DNA from: Mucilaginibacter hurinus
GTDB taxonomy: Bacteria; Bacteroidota; Bacteroidia; Sphingobacteriales; Sphingobacteriaceae
Assembly: GCF_003324525.1 (NCBI RefSeq)
Contig: NZ_QGDC01000002.1
Coordinates: forward strand, 512,801-576,800
Length of the DNA stretch: 64,000 bases
Direction of reading: 5' to 3'
In this document: piece by piece, positions 50,974 to 59,074 of the stretch
How positions within the stretch are numbered: the first letter of the stretch is position 1
How the letters are laid out: every line of letters begins with the position of its first letter
The notes under the pieces: model-generated
What the model was told of the DNA's origin: nothing
What the model saw: the letters and a program-made list of their open reading frames with translations, nothing else
Databases searched by the model: none
Position numbers and translations under genes: made by a program

Positions 50974-52605
50974 CTATAACCCTATCAATGAATAAGGTAT
51001 CCTGATACTTTTTGGCCTGTAATCGTTAGGATCTTTTGATCCGTCGGGGTTTGAACAATCAGGCAGGCAAACGCCGCCTTTGCCATCATTTTTACTGTAA
51101 AAGTTAAGACAGTAGTTTACCAGCAATTCGCGATCGCCGTTATCAAAGTGTGAGTGAATAGTTGGGTTGTAAAAAACAGGTTTGTGGCCTTGCTTTTTGT
51201 CGGGCAACGTATAAACCTTCTTTTTGTTAATAAAAGGCCCTGTAGGGCTGGTGCTGGTGGATAGATACACATCACGCGGTTCGGCATCGCAGGTAAAGCC
51301 ATAGTCCATAGCAATAAGTACGTATTTCCCGTTAACATACCCTACGGTGTTATTATTTATAGGCCCGCTGCCTACACGTGCTGCCCCGGCTGTTGTTGGT
51401 TTGTCAACCCAGGCTGTACCGTTCCAAAACGTCCATGATGCCGGGTTGCTTGTGGCAAATTTAGCCACGTAAACGCCGGCGCCCACAAAGCCGCCCGCAC
51501 CGTATACATACACAAAACCGTCGCCGGGCTTAACCATACCTATTGAATAAACAATAGCAGTTTGCCCCGTCATGCCGGGTATGCTCAGGTTTACAGGCTT
51601 GGGTATGCTTAATGGCGATGTACCCGGGCTCATTTCAGTCAGGTACTGGTTAACAGTATTCAGGTTACTGCGCGGAACCTCGATGTTATGAACATAAACT
51701 TTATTGCCAACCTGTATGGCAGCACCGGGCCATAGCAGGTTTTTATTGTCGGCAGTACGGAAAGTTTCTACACCGAAAGGCGACATGATATTTTTAGTTA
51801 ACGCCGGATCCCAGCTTTTGCTGGCGGGCTGTAACAGTGCCGAGTTACGGTAAGGGAATATGGTACGGCAGTTAAAATTACCGGTTGAATTGATCTGGTT
51901 GTAAAAGGTATCATTTGTAAGCCATAGCACCTGCCCGGTTGATAGTAGTACAGATGAACCGCCATCAAACGCCGACGAGCCGGACGTACGCTGTAAGAAA
52001 CGCGTAGCCTCATCATCACGGTAACTGTCTGCCGGAATTATGGCAAGTTTCCATCCCTGCTTGGCAGCATCCTCATAAGCGGCAAGGCCTACGGGAGCGT
52101 TTTTAACATGTGCGCCCGGATAGCTTAACACCAGCCCGTTAGCTTTGCTGATAATTTTATAAGTGCCGCCGCTCAATGGCTCAACCCGCCAAAGCTGGTT
52201 ATCAGCACCAGTTTTTTGATTTTGAAATACTTGTTCCCTGTCACCGGACGCCTCAAGCATTTTGCCGCTGCCAAGGTTCATTACCGTGTAATTGCCGCCG
52301 CCCATGTTGCGAACTTTCCATTTTTGGTTATTACGCCCCACGCCGGTTCCGCCGAAAGGCCCCAGGTTGGCCTTAGCGCCATTGTTAAGACCATAATCAT
52401 TTATCTGCAGCACCATGGCAGCTTCTTTGTTAGTAATGCTAAATGTGGCAAACTGTCCTGCGGCGTCAATGGCATCAATTGATTTTTGAGAGGACAGGTC
52501 AGGAGTTTCTGACTCAGGCTTAATTTTTGATTTGTCGGTACAGCTTTGCAACGACAACAATACCATTCCGGGTATTAAAACAGGTAATAGGATTTTTAAC
52601 TTCAT
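50974..52605 (-). CDS. lipoprotein with ricin-type lectin domain and five-bladed propeller-like domain
   Basis: 543 residues. A lipoprotein signal (LLSLQSC, Cys22) is followed by a ricin B-type beta-trefoil near 50-185 (DNQLWRVEPLSGGTYKIISKANGLVLSYPG, NNQKWKV). A large C-terminal domain follows (about 195-543) with glycosidase-like propeller features (DGGSSVLLSTGQVLWLTNDTF, VYVHNIEVPRS, VYLSTSTSPTGPF, NPTIHSHFDNGDRELLVNYC). It fits a DUF5005 or GH43-like protein. The lectin suggests binding of a polysaccharide at the surface. No sugar-binding partner genes are adjacent. Confidence 0.8.
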   Translation of the reverse strand: MKLKILLPVLIPGMVLLSLQSCTDKSKIKPESETPDLSSQKSIDAIDAAGQFATFSITNKEAAMVLQINDYGLNNGAKANLGPFGGTGVGRNNQKWKVRNMGGGNYTVMNLGSGKMLEASGDREQVFQNQKTGADNQLWRVEPLSGGTYKIISKANGLVLSYPGAHVKNAPVGLAAYEDAAKQGWKLAIIPADSYRDDEATRFLQRTSGSSAFDGGSSVLLSTGQVLWLTNDTFYNQINSTGNFNCRTIFPYRNSALLQPASKSWDPALTKNIMSPFGVETFRTADNKNLLWPGAAIQVGNKVYVHNIEVPRSNLNTVNQYLTEMSPGTSPLSIPKPVNLSIPGMTGQTAIVYSIGMVKPGDGFVYVYGAGGFVGAGVYVAKFATSNPASWTFWNGTAWVDKPTTAGAARVGSGPINNNTVGYVNGKYVLIAMDYGFTCDAEPRDVYLSTSTSPTGPFINKKKVYTLPDKKQGHKPVFYNPTIHSHFDNGDRELLVNYCLNFYSKNDGKGGVCLPDCSNPDGSKDPNDYRPKSIRIPYSLIGL

Positions 52606-52728
52606 AAAGGTTTTTTAAAAAAGCTTTTAGCAAACCAATTAAGCCTGTACAGGTTTAATTAATTACGCATGGCTTATATTTGGAAATAGCGCTAAAGGTA
52701 TTGAATTTTGCCCATAAACCCTACAAAA

Positions 52729-53112
52729 ATGCAACTCGAACAAAGAATACAAGAATCAGAAACGCGCATATTCAAGGCCGTATTCCCCAACACAACCAAC
52801 CATTACGACACACTTTTTGGCGGTATGGCTATGCATTTAATGGATGAGGTGGCATTTATTGCAGCCACACGTTTCAGTCGTAAAAGATGTGTTACAGTTT
52901 CGTCGGACCGGATTGATTTCAACAAACCCATCCCTGCAGGAACTATTGTTGAATTAATTGCCAAAGTAGTACATGTGGGTAATACCAGCTTAAAAGTACT
53001 GGTAGAGATATTTGTAGAAGAAATGTATTCCGAAGGCCGTGAAAAAGCCATTACAGGAACATTTACATTTGTAGCGGTTGACGAGCATAAAAACCCCATA
53101 AAGGTTTTGTAA
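52729..53112 (+). CDS. hotdog-fold acyl-CoA thioesterase
   Basis: About 127 residues from the ATG at 52729 (a TTG lies seven codons upstream): ETRIFKAVFPNTTNHYDTLFGGMAMHLMDEVAFIAATRFSRKRCVTVSSDRIDFNKPIPAGTIVE in sections, i.e. the YciA/BFIT-type hotdog with the catalytic Asp in MDEVA. It should hydrolyse acyl-CoA. It stands alone, convergent with the next gene. Confidence 0.9.
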   Translation: MQLEQRIQESETRIFKAVFPNTTNHYDTLFGGMAMHLMDEVAFIAATRFSRKRCVTVSSDRIDFNKPIPAGTIVELIAKVVHVGNTSLKVLVEIFVEEMYSEGREKAITGTFTFVAVDEHKNPIKVL

Positions 53113-53161
53113 TACCCCTGCCCTTTTAACCATCAATGCTTAAACCAAGAAGTGGCAGTGG

Positions 53162-53824
53162 TTATCGCGCAATTCTTTTTATATCCTTCACTTCGAGCAC
53201 CGTTTTATGGTAACCGTGCTGTGTTACATTAATCATAGCCTGGCCTACCTGCGCCAGTGTGGATACTATATTTGGCACAAATAGCTTAAAAACAGGTACT
53301 AGCAGCCAACCCACGTACTTATACAAAGGCAGCGTATTTTTTAGTCCGGGTGTTGGCTTCATAAACCCGGGGCGAAAATTGTATGTGGCTTTAAAAGGCA
53401 GCTTCACCAGGTCGTTTTCAGTTTTTCCTTTCACCCTCGCCCACATCAGTTTGCCCTTTTCGGTGCCGTCGGTACCTCCGCCTGATACATAACAGAAGGT
53501 CATATCCGGGTTTACATCGGCCAGGGTTTTGGCAAATCCAAGGGTAAGGTTATATGTAAGTTTAGTGTAATCAGCTTCGCTTTTTCCAACGGATGTTACG
53601 CCGGCACAAAAATAACAGGCATTATAACCTGTTACCTCATCAGCTATTCCTGATATATCTTCAAGGTCGGCATGAATAATTTCCTTTAGTTTAGGATGAC
53701 TGATGCCGGAAGGCCGCCGGTTTATTATAAGCACTTGCTCTACCTGCGAGTGCTGCAGGCACTCGTGCACTACGCCCTCGCCTACCATACCTGTGGCTCC
53801 TGTTACTATGGCTTTAATCTTCAT
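53162..53824 (-). CDS. NAD(P)-binding SDR-like protein
   Basis: 220 residues from the ATG at 53824: IVTGATGMVGEGVV (Gly motif), IIHADLEDISGIADEV, and SGGGTDGTEKGKLMWARVKGKTENDL (the Ser and Lys, without a Tyr) then RPGFMKPTPG. It has the atypical SDR / NmrA-like fold. The substrate is unknown. It is convergent with the thioesterase and divergent from the MOSC gene; the 85-base gap on that side holds both starts. Confidence 0.82.
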   Translation of the reverse strand: MKIKAIVTGATGMVGEGVVHECLQHSQVEQVLIINRRPSGISHPKLKEIIHADLEDISGIADEVTGYNACYFCAGVTSVGKSEADYTKLTYNLTLGFAKTLADVNPDMTFCYVSGGGTDGTEKGKLMWARVKGKTENDLVKLPFKATYNFRPGFMKPTPGLKNTLPLYKYVGWLLVPVFKLFVPNIVSTLAQVGQAMINVTQHGYHKTVLEVKDIKRIAR

Positions 53825-53909
53825 GCTGTATGCTGTTATAATACTTTTTATCAACGCGTATTATTTATATGTGTTTGGCATTTTTACAGGCACCTGCTAT
53901 ATTTACCAC

Positions 53910-54737
53910 ATGCTGACCGTAAGCGAATTATTTATTTACCCCATTAAATCTTTAGGGGGCATATCTGTAAACCAGGCCACTGTAACCGACCGTGGCTTTA
54001 TGCACGACCGCCGGTGGATGCTGGTAGATGACAACAATGTGTTTATTTCGCAGCGTGATTATGCACAAATGGCATTGCTGCAAGTAGACATTGATGCCGG
54101 CGGGTTACGGGTTACACACAAACTAAACAAGCAAAGTATAGTAATACCGTTTACGCCACAAACGCCTGAAAGTTGCGACGCCGTTGTTTGGAATGACACT
54201 TGCCAGGCTGTATATGTAAGCAATGATGCAGATAAATGGTTTAGCGATACGCTGAACGTGAGGTGCAGGCTGGTTTACATGCCTGATGAGAGCCACCGTA
54301 CGGTGAACCCTAAATATTCGGCAGGCGGCGAACTTACTTCTTTTGCCGATGCTTATCCTTTCCTGCTCATCGGCCAGGCTTCGCTGGATGACCTGAACAG
54401 CAGGCTAACAGAAAAATTACCCATGAACCGCTTCAGGCCAAATATTGTGTTTACGGGCGGAGATGCATATGTAGAAGACGTGCTAAAAAAGTTTACCATA
54501 AACGGCATTACATTTAAAGGCGTTAAACTATGCGAGCGCTGCGTGGTAACCGCCACCAGCCAGGAGACGGCACTGCGCAGTAAAGAGCCATTGAAAACAC
54601 TGGCCAAATACCGGTTGCGAAACAAAAACGTTATGTTCGGACAGGACCTGGTGCATAAAGGAACAGGACTTATTAAAGTGGGCGATGTGTTTAGCAACAT
54701 CAGCCTGCATGAAAATAACGACAGGTTTATAGTATAA
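53910..54737 (+). CDS. MOSC-domain protein (YcbX-like)
   Basis: 275 residues from the ATG at 53910; an open frame continues 69 codons upstream, but this overlaps the divergent gene and is not family-like. An N-terminal beta-barrel (SELFIYPIKSLGGISVNQATVTDRGFMHDRRWMLVDDN) precedes the MOSC domain (NRFRPNIVFTGGDAYVED, then KLCERCVVTATSQ, with the molybdenum-ligand Cys in CERC). It is similar to YcbX or mARC-like N-hydroxylated-compound reductases, which use molybdenum cofactor. Confidence 0.87.
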   Translation: MLTVSELFIYPIKSLGGISVNQATVTDRGFMHDRRWMLVDDNNVFISQRDYAQMALLQVDIDAGGLRVTHKLNKQSIVIPFTPQTPESCDAVVWNDTCQAVYVSNDADKWFSDTLNVRCRLVYMPDESHRTVNPKYSAGGELTSFADAYPFLLIGQASLDDLNSRLTEKLPMNRFRPNIVFTGGDAYVEDVLKKFTINGITFKGVKLCERCVVTATSQETALRSKEPLKTLAKYRLRNKNVMFGQDLVHKGTGLIKVGDVFSNISLHENNDRFIV

Positions 54738-54820
54738 GTATTTAAAAGAAAAAAAAGCTTTCGCTCGGCCAGGGTTGGGTGAGGCAACCAATAAAAACTA
54801 CTAACTACATATTCTTTATA

Positions 54821-54828
54821 TATCTTTG
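54821..54828 (+). promoter_or_regulatory. -7 promoter box, Rrf2 gene
   Basis: TATCTTTG, a TAnnTTTG match 20 bases before the ATG at 54848. Confidence 0.45.
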
Positions 54829-54847
54829 CATATTGTATCTTTAAACG

Positions 54848-55315
54848 ATGCTGTCAAAAAAAACCAAGTACGCCATAAAAGCTTTAGTTATCCTGGGTAA
54901 AAACACGGATAAACCGCCAATGCAAATATCACGTATTGCCAGCGAAGAACGGATACCCAAAAAATTTTTGGAGCAGATACTGCTTGACCTGCGTAACGCG
55001 GGTTACCTGTACAGCAAAAAAGGCGCAGGCGGCGGCTATAGTTTAAATAAAGATCCTAAGGATATTTACCTGGTAAGCATAATGCGTATTACCGATGGCC
55101 CTATTGCCATGGTACCCTGTGCCAGTATGAACTTTTACCATAAGTGCGACGAGTGCCACCAGGAAACAACCTGCGGCATACGCGACGTATTTGTGGATGT
55201 GCGCGATGCTACGCTTAAAATACTTTCAGAAACCAGCATTGCAGATATTATTGCACGTGAAACTAACCTGATAAATGCCGCGCCTCAGTTCCCGGTACAG
55301 CTTAATTTGCCGTAA
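54848..55315 (+). CDS. Rrf2-family regulator (CymR/IscR type)
   Basis: 155 residues. Winged helix at 1-80 (YAIKALVILGKNTDKPPMQISRIASEERIPKKFLEQILLDLRNAGYLYSKKG), then four cysteines C91, C100, C103 and C109 (PCASMNFYHKCDECHQETTC), which could bind an Fe-S cluster or sense thiols. Rrf2 proteins of this group often regulate cysteine and sulfate assimilation (CymR) or Fe-S biogenesis. Its place 0.9 kb upstream of the cys operon suggests it controls that operon; direct proof is absent. A 20-base leader follows its -7 box. Confidence 0.9.
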   Translation: MLSKKTKYAIKALVILGKNTDKPPMQISRIASEERIPKKFLEQILLDLRNAGYLYSKKGAGGGYSLNKDPKDIYLVSIMRITDGPIAMVPCASMNFYHKCDECHQETTCGIRDVFVDVRDATLKILSETSIADIIARETNLINAAPQFPVQLNLP

Positions 55316-55332
55316 ACCTGACTACACTGCTA

Positions 55333-55878
55333 ATGTCGCTTGTTATCGGTATTGTTTTCCCGCTGACAATTCAGGCGCAAACAATAGATAAATCATTAGA
55401 ATTACCTGTAAAAGACTCAATAATTACCTTTGAAAAGGTTGTAAACGTCGATAGTACTATCACAAAAGATCAGTTATTTAATGCTGCTATGGCATGGGCT
55501 TCAGCAGAGACTACCAAGGTAATTAAACTATCAAATCCTGTAACTAACCAGGTTGGTGGTTGGGGAACTGCAAGAATATATACCGGCACTTTTAGTAACA
55601 CTATTGTTGATGTGCTGTATTTATTTGTAATAAAAGCACAAAATGGCCGATACCAGATCACGCTTAGCGATTTTACCAGAACGGTTAGTGATGGAAGAGA
55701 ATTCAGCCTTGAGTTAAAGAATTATTACCGTGTAGACAAGGCTTACATTGGTTTGCGGAACGGCTCACCCCAATACGACTCCAAAAAAGAAAAAACGTTC
55801 TTTCGTTATCTTAACCAGCATGCCGTAAAAACTTTAGTATCCTTTGAAAATTTCATTGAGAAATATTTACGCAAATAA
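55333..55878 (+). CDS. DUF4468 exported protein
   Basis: 181 residues with a short signal peptide (MSLVIGIVFPLTIQAQ) and a DUF4468 beta domain (ITFEKVVNVDSTITKDQLFNAAMAWASAE, then GGWGTARIYTGTFSNTIVDVLYLFVIKAQNGRYQITLSDFTRT). The family is Bacteroidota-specific and of unknown function. It follows the Rrf2 gene by 17 bases, so they are probably cotranscribed, although no sulfur link is known. Confidence 0.82.
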   Translation: MSLVIGIVFPLTIQAQTIDKSLELPVKDSIITFEKVVNVDSTITKDQLFNAAMAWASAETTKVIKLSNPVTNQVGGWGTARIYTGTFSNTIVDVLYLFVIKAQNGRYQITLSDFTRTVSDGREFSLELKNYYRVDKAYIGLRNGSPQYDSKKEKTFFRYLNQHAVKTLVSFENFIEKYLRK

Positions 55879-56032
55879 TTTATGCCTTTTTATGCTTCAT
55901 ATTAATAAATTCTCACTGGCAACATTACACATCCAAATTGCTATTGCTAACGCTCTCCCGGAGCTGGCAAGTGTATAAGCTTCATCTTAACGTAATTTTC
56001 AAATAATCCCTACAAAAACCATATAGATTATC

Positions 56033-56040
56033 TATATTTG
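56033..56040 (+). promoter_or_regulatory. -7 promoter box of the sulfate assimilation operon
   Basis: TATATTTG, an exact TAnnTTTG match, five bases before the GTG start of the cysteine-rich leader ORF. Transcription would start near 56044-56046, so the leader would be translated without a 5' untranslated region. Confidence 0.55.
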
Positions 56041-56045
56041 TCACT

Positions 56046-56117
56046 GTGAAAGTTAACTGCTACTCATATTTTACAACTATCTGTTGCTGCGCAGTTAGCG
56101 GCGAATTTGGGCTGTGA
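56046..56117 (+). CDS. cysteine-rich leader peptide
   Basis: A GTG-started 23-residue ORF (MKVNCYSYF...ICCCAVS...) ending in TGA at 56115. It has four cysteines (5, 13, 14, 15); the three in a row are TGT TGC TGC at 56082-56090. It lies between a -7 box and an intrinsic terminator upstream of the sulfite reductase gene. Ribosome stalling at these codons when Cys-tRNA is scarce would leave 56100-56106 free for the antiterminator. No Shine-Dalgarno sequence is visible, which fits a leaderless start. It is too short for normal gene finding. Confidence 0.7.
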   Translation: MKVNCYSYFTTICCCAVSGEFGL

Positions 56118-56142
56118 GTATATTAGCAAAACTATATTCGCC
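56100..56142 (+). promoter_or_regulatory. predicted antiterminator hairpin
   Basis: GGCGAAT (56100-56106) pairs exactly with ATTCGCC (56136-56142). Bases 56140-56142 are also part of the terminator stem, so the two structures compete. The first arm lies in the last codons of the leader ORF, and a ribosome that reaches the TGA would cover it. A further pairing, GCTGTG (56111-56116) with CACAGC (56152-56157), would also break the terminator loop. Confidence 0.55.
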
Positions 56143-56173
56143 TCTTCCAGCCACAGCAGAAGGGGCTTTTTTT
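56140..56173 (+). terminator. attenuator terminator upstream of sulfite reductase
   Basis: GCCTCTTC (56140-56147) pairs with GAAGGGGC (56159-56166) over eight bases including one T-G pair, with an 11-base loop, followed directly by seven Ts. It ends 22 bases before the ATG at 56196, so it would stop transcription before the operon unless disrupted. Confidence 0.75.
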
Positions 56174-56195
56174 ATAATAAATAATCACCATCACT

Positions 56196-58295
56196 ATGCA
56201 AAGCTTCAGAACAGAACTGGAGAATCCCGTTGTTGAAAAAGATATTATCGACCTTGAACGCAAGATACGCTTGTTCAGGGAAGGTAAAATACACGATGAA
56301 AAGTTCAGGAGTTTACGCCTGGCACGGGGCATTTACGGTCAGCGCCAGCCGGGTGTGCAAATGATACGTATTAAATTACCTTTTGGTAAAGTAACATTTA
56401 AGCAAATACTGCGCATATCAGATATATCTGATGAGTATGCAAGCAGCAACCTGCACCTGACTACCCGCCAGGATATACAGATACATTATGTTAGTTTAGA
56501 CCGCACGCCCGAGCTTTGGGCCAAGCTGCAGGAAGACGACGTAACCATACGCGAAGCCTGTGGCAACACGGTACGTAACGTAACCGCCTCGCCTACCGCG
56601 GGTATTGATCCAAAGGAACCTTTTGACGTTTCGCCGTACGCGCATGCTACTTTTGAGTATTTTTTGCGTAACCCTATTTGCCAGGATATGGGCCGTAAGT
56701 TTAAAATATCTTTTTCATCAAGCGACGAGGATACAGCTTACAGCTACGCGCATGATGTGGGCCTGATTCCAAAACTAAACGCCAATGGCGAACGCGGTTT
56801 TAAAGTGATGCTGGGTGGCGGCTTAGGCGCGCAGCCTATTTTAGCAAGTATTGTAGAGGATTTTTTACCCGAGGACCAACTGATCCCTTACATTGAATCG
56901 GTTATACGGGTGTTTGACCGTTATGGCGAGCGTACCAACCGCAACAAGGCCCGTTTAAAATACTTAATACAAAAGTTTGGCCTTGATGAAGTTTTACGTT
57001 TAGTTAAAGAAGAGCGCACGGCCAACAAAGTAAAAACATATAAAATTAATACCGACGCAATAGCCCAACCGGTTTTGCCCGAAACGGTAACATATCCGGC
57101 AGTTGAACTGAGTAACCCGCTGCGTTACGAGCAATGGCTGGCCACCAACGTTTTTGAGCAAAAGCAAAAAGGATTTTACGGCGTGTACGTTAAAGTGACT
57201 GTTGGCGACATCAGCACTGCTGATGCCCGTAAAATGGTTGATGTATTACGTCCGTTGGTTGCCGACGAGATACGTATTACGCAAAATCAGGGTTTGCTGC
57301 TTAAATATGTTAAAAAAGAAGCCCTGCCTGCGTTATACGAGGGTTTAAACTCATTAAACATGGCTGCCCCCGGTTTTGACAGCGTGGCCGATGTTACTAC
57401 CTGCCCCGGTACTGATACCTGTAACCTGGGTATATCAAACAGCATGACCATGGCCCGGGTGCTGGAGAACCTGATATTTAACGAATACGAAGATTTTATA
57501 TATAACCGCGAAATAAAAATAAAAATCAGCGGCTGCATGAACTCGTGCGGACAGCATGGCTTGGCGCATATTGGCCTGCATGGCAGTTCGCTTAAAGCGG
57601 GTACGCGGGTATTGCCTTCTGTACAGGTAATGCTGGGCGGCGGTACAGTTGGCGACGGTGTAGGCCGCGCTGCCGAGCGTGTTGTTAAAGTACCTGCAAA
57701 AAGGGCGACGTTGGTGATAAGAGCGCTTTTGGATGATTACAAGGCAAACTCCATCCCCGACGAACTTTTCCATAATTATTATGACCGCCAGGGCAAAGAT
57801 TACTTTTATAAATTATTGAAGCCTTTGGCCGACCTTACCACCCTTACCGAAGAGGAGTTTATTGATTGGGGACACGAGGAAACATTTGCTACCGCGATAG
57901 GTGTTGGCGAGTGCGCCGGTGTGGTGATTGACCTGGTGGCTACCCTGCTGTATGAGTCGGACGAAAAGATGGGCTGGGCTAACGCTTCATATGAGAACAA
58001 AGCCTGGGCCGATGCCATTTACCACGCGTACAGCGTATTTGTAAGTTCGGCAAAAGCCCTGTTGCTTGATAAAGGCGTTAACAGCAGCACACAGGCAGGC
58101 ATAATTAAAGAGTTTGATGCCCAGTATGTGGCTACCGGCGAGTTTGCCATTGAGGGCGGTGGCACTTTTACCGATCTGATATTACAAATAAATAAAAACG
58201 AACCGTCGGAAGAATTTGCGACAATATACCTGGCACAGGCCGCAGCATTTTTAAATGCCAGCAAAGAGAAGAGAGAGGAACTGGTAAAATCATGA
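56196..58295 (+). CDS. assimilatory sulfite reductase hemoprotein with HEPN-like tail
   Basis: 699 residues. Two ferredoxin-like halves of the nitrite/sulfite reductase fold carry the siroheme-[4Fe-4S] ligands: C403 and C409 in TCPGTDTCNLG, C447 and C451 in SGCMNSCGQHG. Residues about 585-699 are an extra helical domain (AWADAIYHAYSVFVSSAKALLLDKG...) that looks HEPN-like; it has no obvious RNase motif (Rx4-6H). It reduces sulfite to sulfide, probably with ferredoxin, as no flavoprotein subunit gene is present. First structural gene of the operon, downstream of the attenuator. Nitrite reductase is the alternative, but the operon context indicates sulfite. Confidence 0.9.
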   Translation: MQSFRTELENPVVEKDIIDLERKIRLFREGKIHDEKFRSLRLARGIYGQRQPGVQMIRIKLPFGKVTFKQILRISDISDEYASSNLHLTTRQDIQIHYVSLDRTPELWAKLQEDDVTIREACGNTVRNVTASPTAGIDPKEPFDVSPYAHATFEYFLRNPICQDMGRKFKISFSSSDEDTAYSYAHDVGLIPKLNANGERGFKVMLGGGLGAQPILASIVEDFLPEDQLIPYIESVIRVFDRYGERTNRNKARLKYLIQKFGLDEVLRLVKEERTANKVKTYKINTDAIAQPVLPETVTYPAVELSNPLRYEQWLATNVFEQKQKGFYGVYVKVTVGDISTADARKMVDVLRPLVADEIRITQNQGLLLKYVKKEALPALYEGLNSLNMAAPGFDSVADVTTCPGTDTCNLGISNSMTMARVLENLIFNEYEDFIYNREIKIKISGCMNSCGQHGLAHIGLHGSSLKAGTRVLPSVQVMLGGGTVGDGVGRAAERVVKVPAKRATLVIRALLDDYKANSIPDELFHNYYDRQGKDYFYKLLKPLADLTTLTEEEFIDWGHEETFATAIGVGECAGVVIDLVATLLYESDEKMGWANASYENKAWADAIYHAYSVFVSSAKALLLDKGVNSSTQAGIIKEFDAQYVATGEFAIEGGGTFTDLILQINKNEPSEEFATIYLAQAAAFLNASKEKREELVKS

Positions 58296-59074
58296 TAGAT
58301 TCATCTGCAAATACAACCAAAACGGCACGCATTACCCTTGTAGGCGCGGGCCCCGGCGATGCGGAACTCATCACCATAAAAGGCATAAAGGCATTAAAAA
58401 CTGCCGACGTGGTTTTGTACGATGCCTTAGTGAACGAAGAATTGCTTGAGTTAGCCCCTGCCGGTGCCGTAATGGTATACGTAGGTAAACGCTCGGGCGA
58501 CCAAACCCACTCGCAGGCTAACATTAACCAACTGATGGTTGATTACGCCCGAAATTATGGCCACGTAGTGCGGCTTAAAGGCGGCGACCCATTTGTGTTT
58601 GGCCGCGGGTTTGAAGAACTGGAGTTTGCTGCGGCGCACAACATACCGGCCCAAATAGTTCCGGGCATATCAAGTTCTATCGGCGTACCCGGCTTGCAGC
58701 ATATCCCGGTTACACACCGTGGCTTAAGCGAAAGCTTTTGGGTGGTTACCGGCACTACTGCCAGCGGTAAAATATCAACCGACCTGGTAGAAGCGGCTAG
58801 AAGCAAGGCTACTGTAGTAGTGTTAATGGGCATACATAAACTGGCCGAGATTACTGAAATATTTAAAGCCGAAGGTAAAGGCAACTTACCGGCAGCGGTA
58901 ATACAAAGCGGCACAACAACTAATGAAAAGGCAGCAATAGGCGTAGTTAACACCATAGTTGAGGCAGCTGCGCAAAATCAAATAACATCTCCTGCTCTTA
59001 TCATTTTTGGCGAAGTGGTATCATTGCACCCTGATTTTAAACAGATCAAAGCACTGTATGACGCCCTTGCCTGA
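58292..59074 (+). CDS. cobA: uroporphyrinogen-III C-methyltransferase
   Basis: 260 residues of the SUMT family: VGAGPGDAELITIKGIKAL (motif 1), YDALVNEELLELAP, VRLKGGDPFVFGRGFEE and PGISSSIGVPGLQHIPVTHRG. It uses SAM to make precorrin-2, the first step from uroporphyrinogen III to siroheme, the cofactor of the sulfite reductase just upstream. Its ATG overlaps the previous stop by four bases (ATGA) and it overlaps the next gene by 17 bases. Confidence 0.95.
   Translation: MIDSSANTTKTARITLVGAGPGDAELITIKGIKALKTADVVLYDALVNEELLELAPAGAVMVYVGKRSGDQTHSQANINQLMVDYARNYGHVVRLKGGDPFVFGRGFEELEFAAAHNIPAQIVPGISSSIGVPGLQHIPVTHRGLSESFWVVTGTTASGKISTDLVEAARSKATVVVLMGIHKLAEITEIFKAEGKGNLPAAVIQSGTTTNEKAAIGVVNTIVEAAAQNQITSPALIIFGEVVSLHPDFKQIKALYDALA

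Noticed and set aside
53703..53909. A long N-terminal extension of the MOSC protein
   Set aside because: The extension lies over the coding sequence and start of the divergent SDR gene and lacks family similarity; the ATG at 53910 fits the family.
55879..56195. A SAM or other metabolite riboswitch upstream of the sulfite reductase
   Set aside because: I find no known riboswitch core in the leader. The Cys codons and terminator explain the region better.
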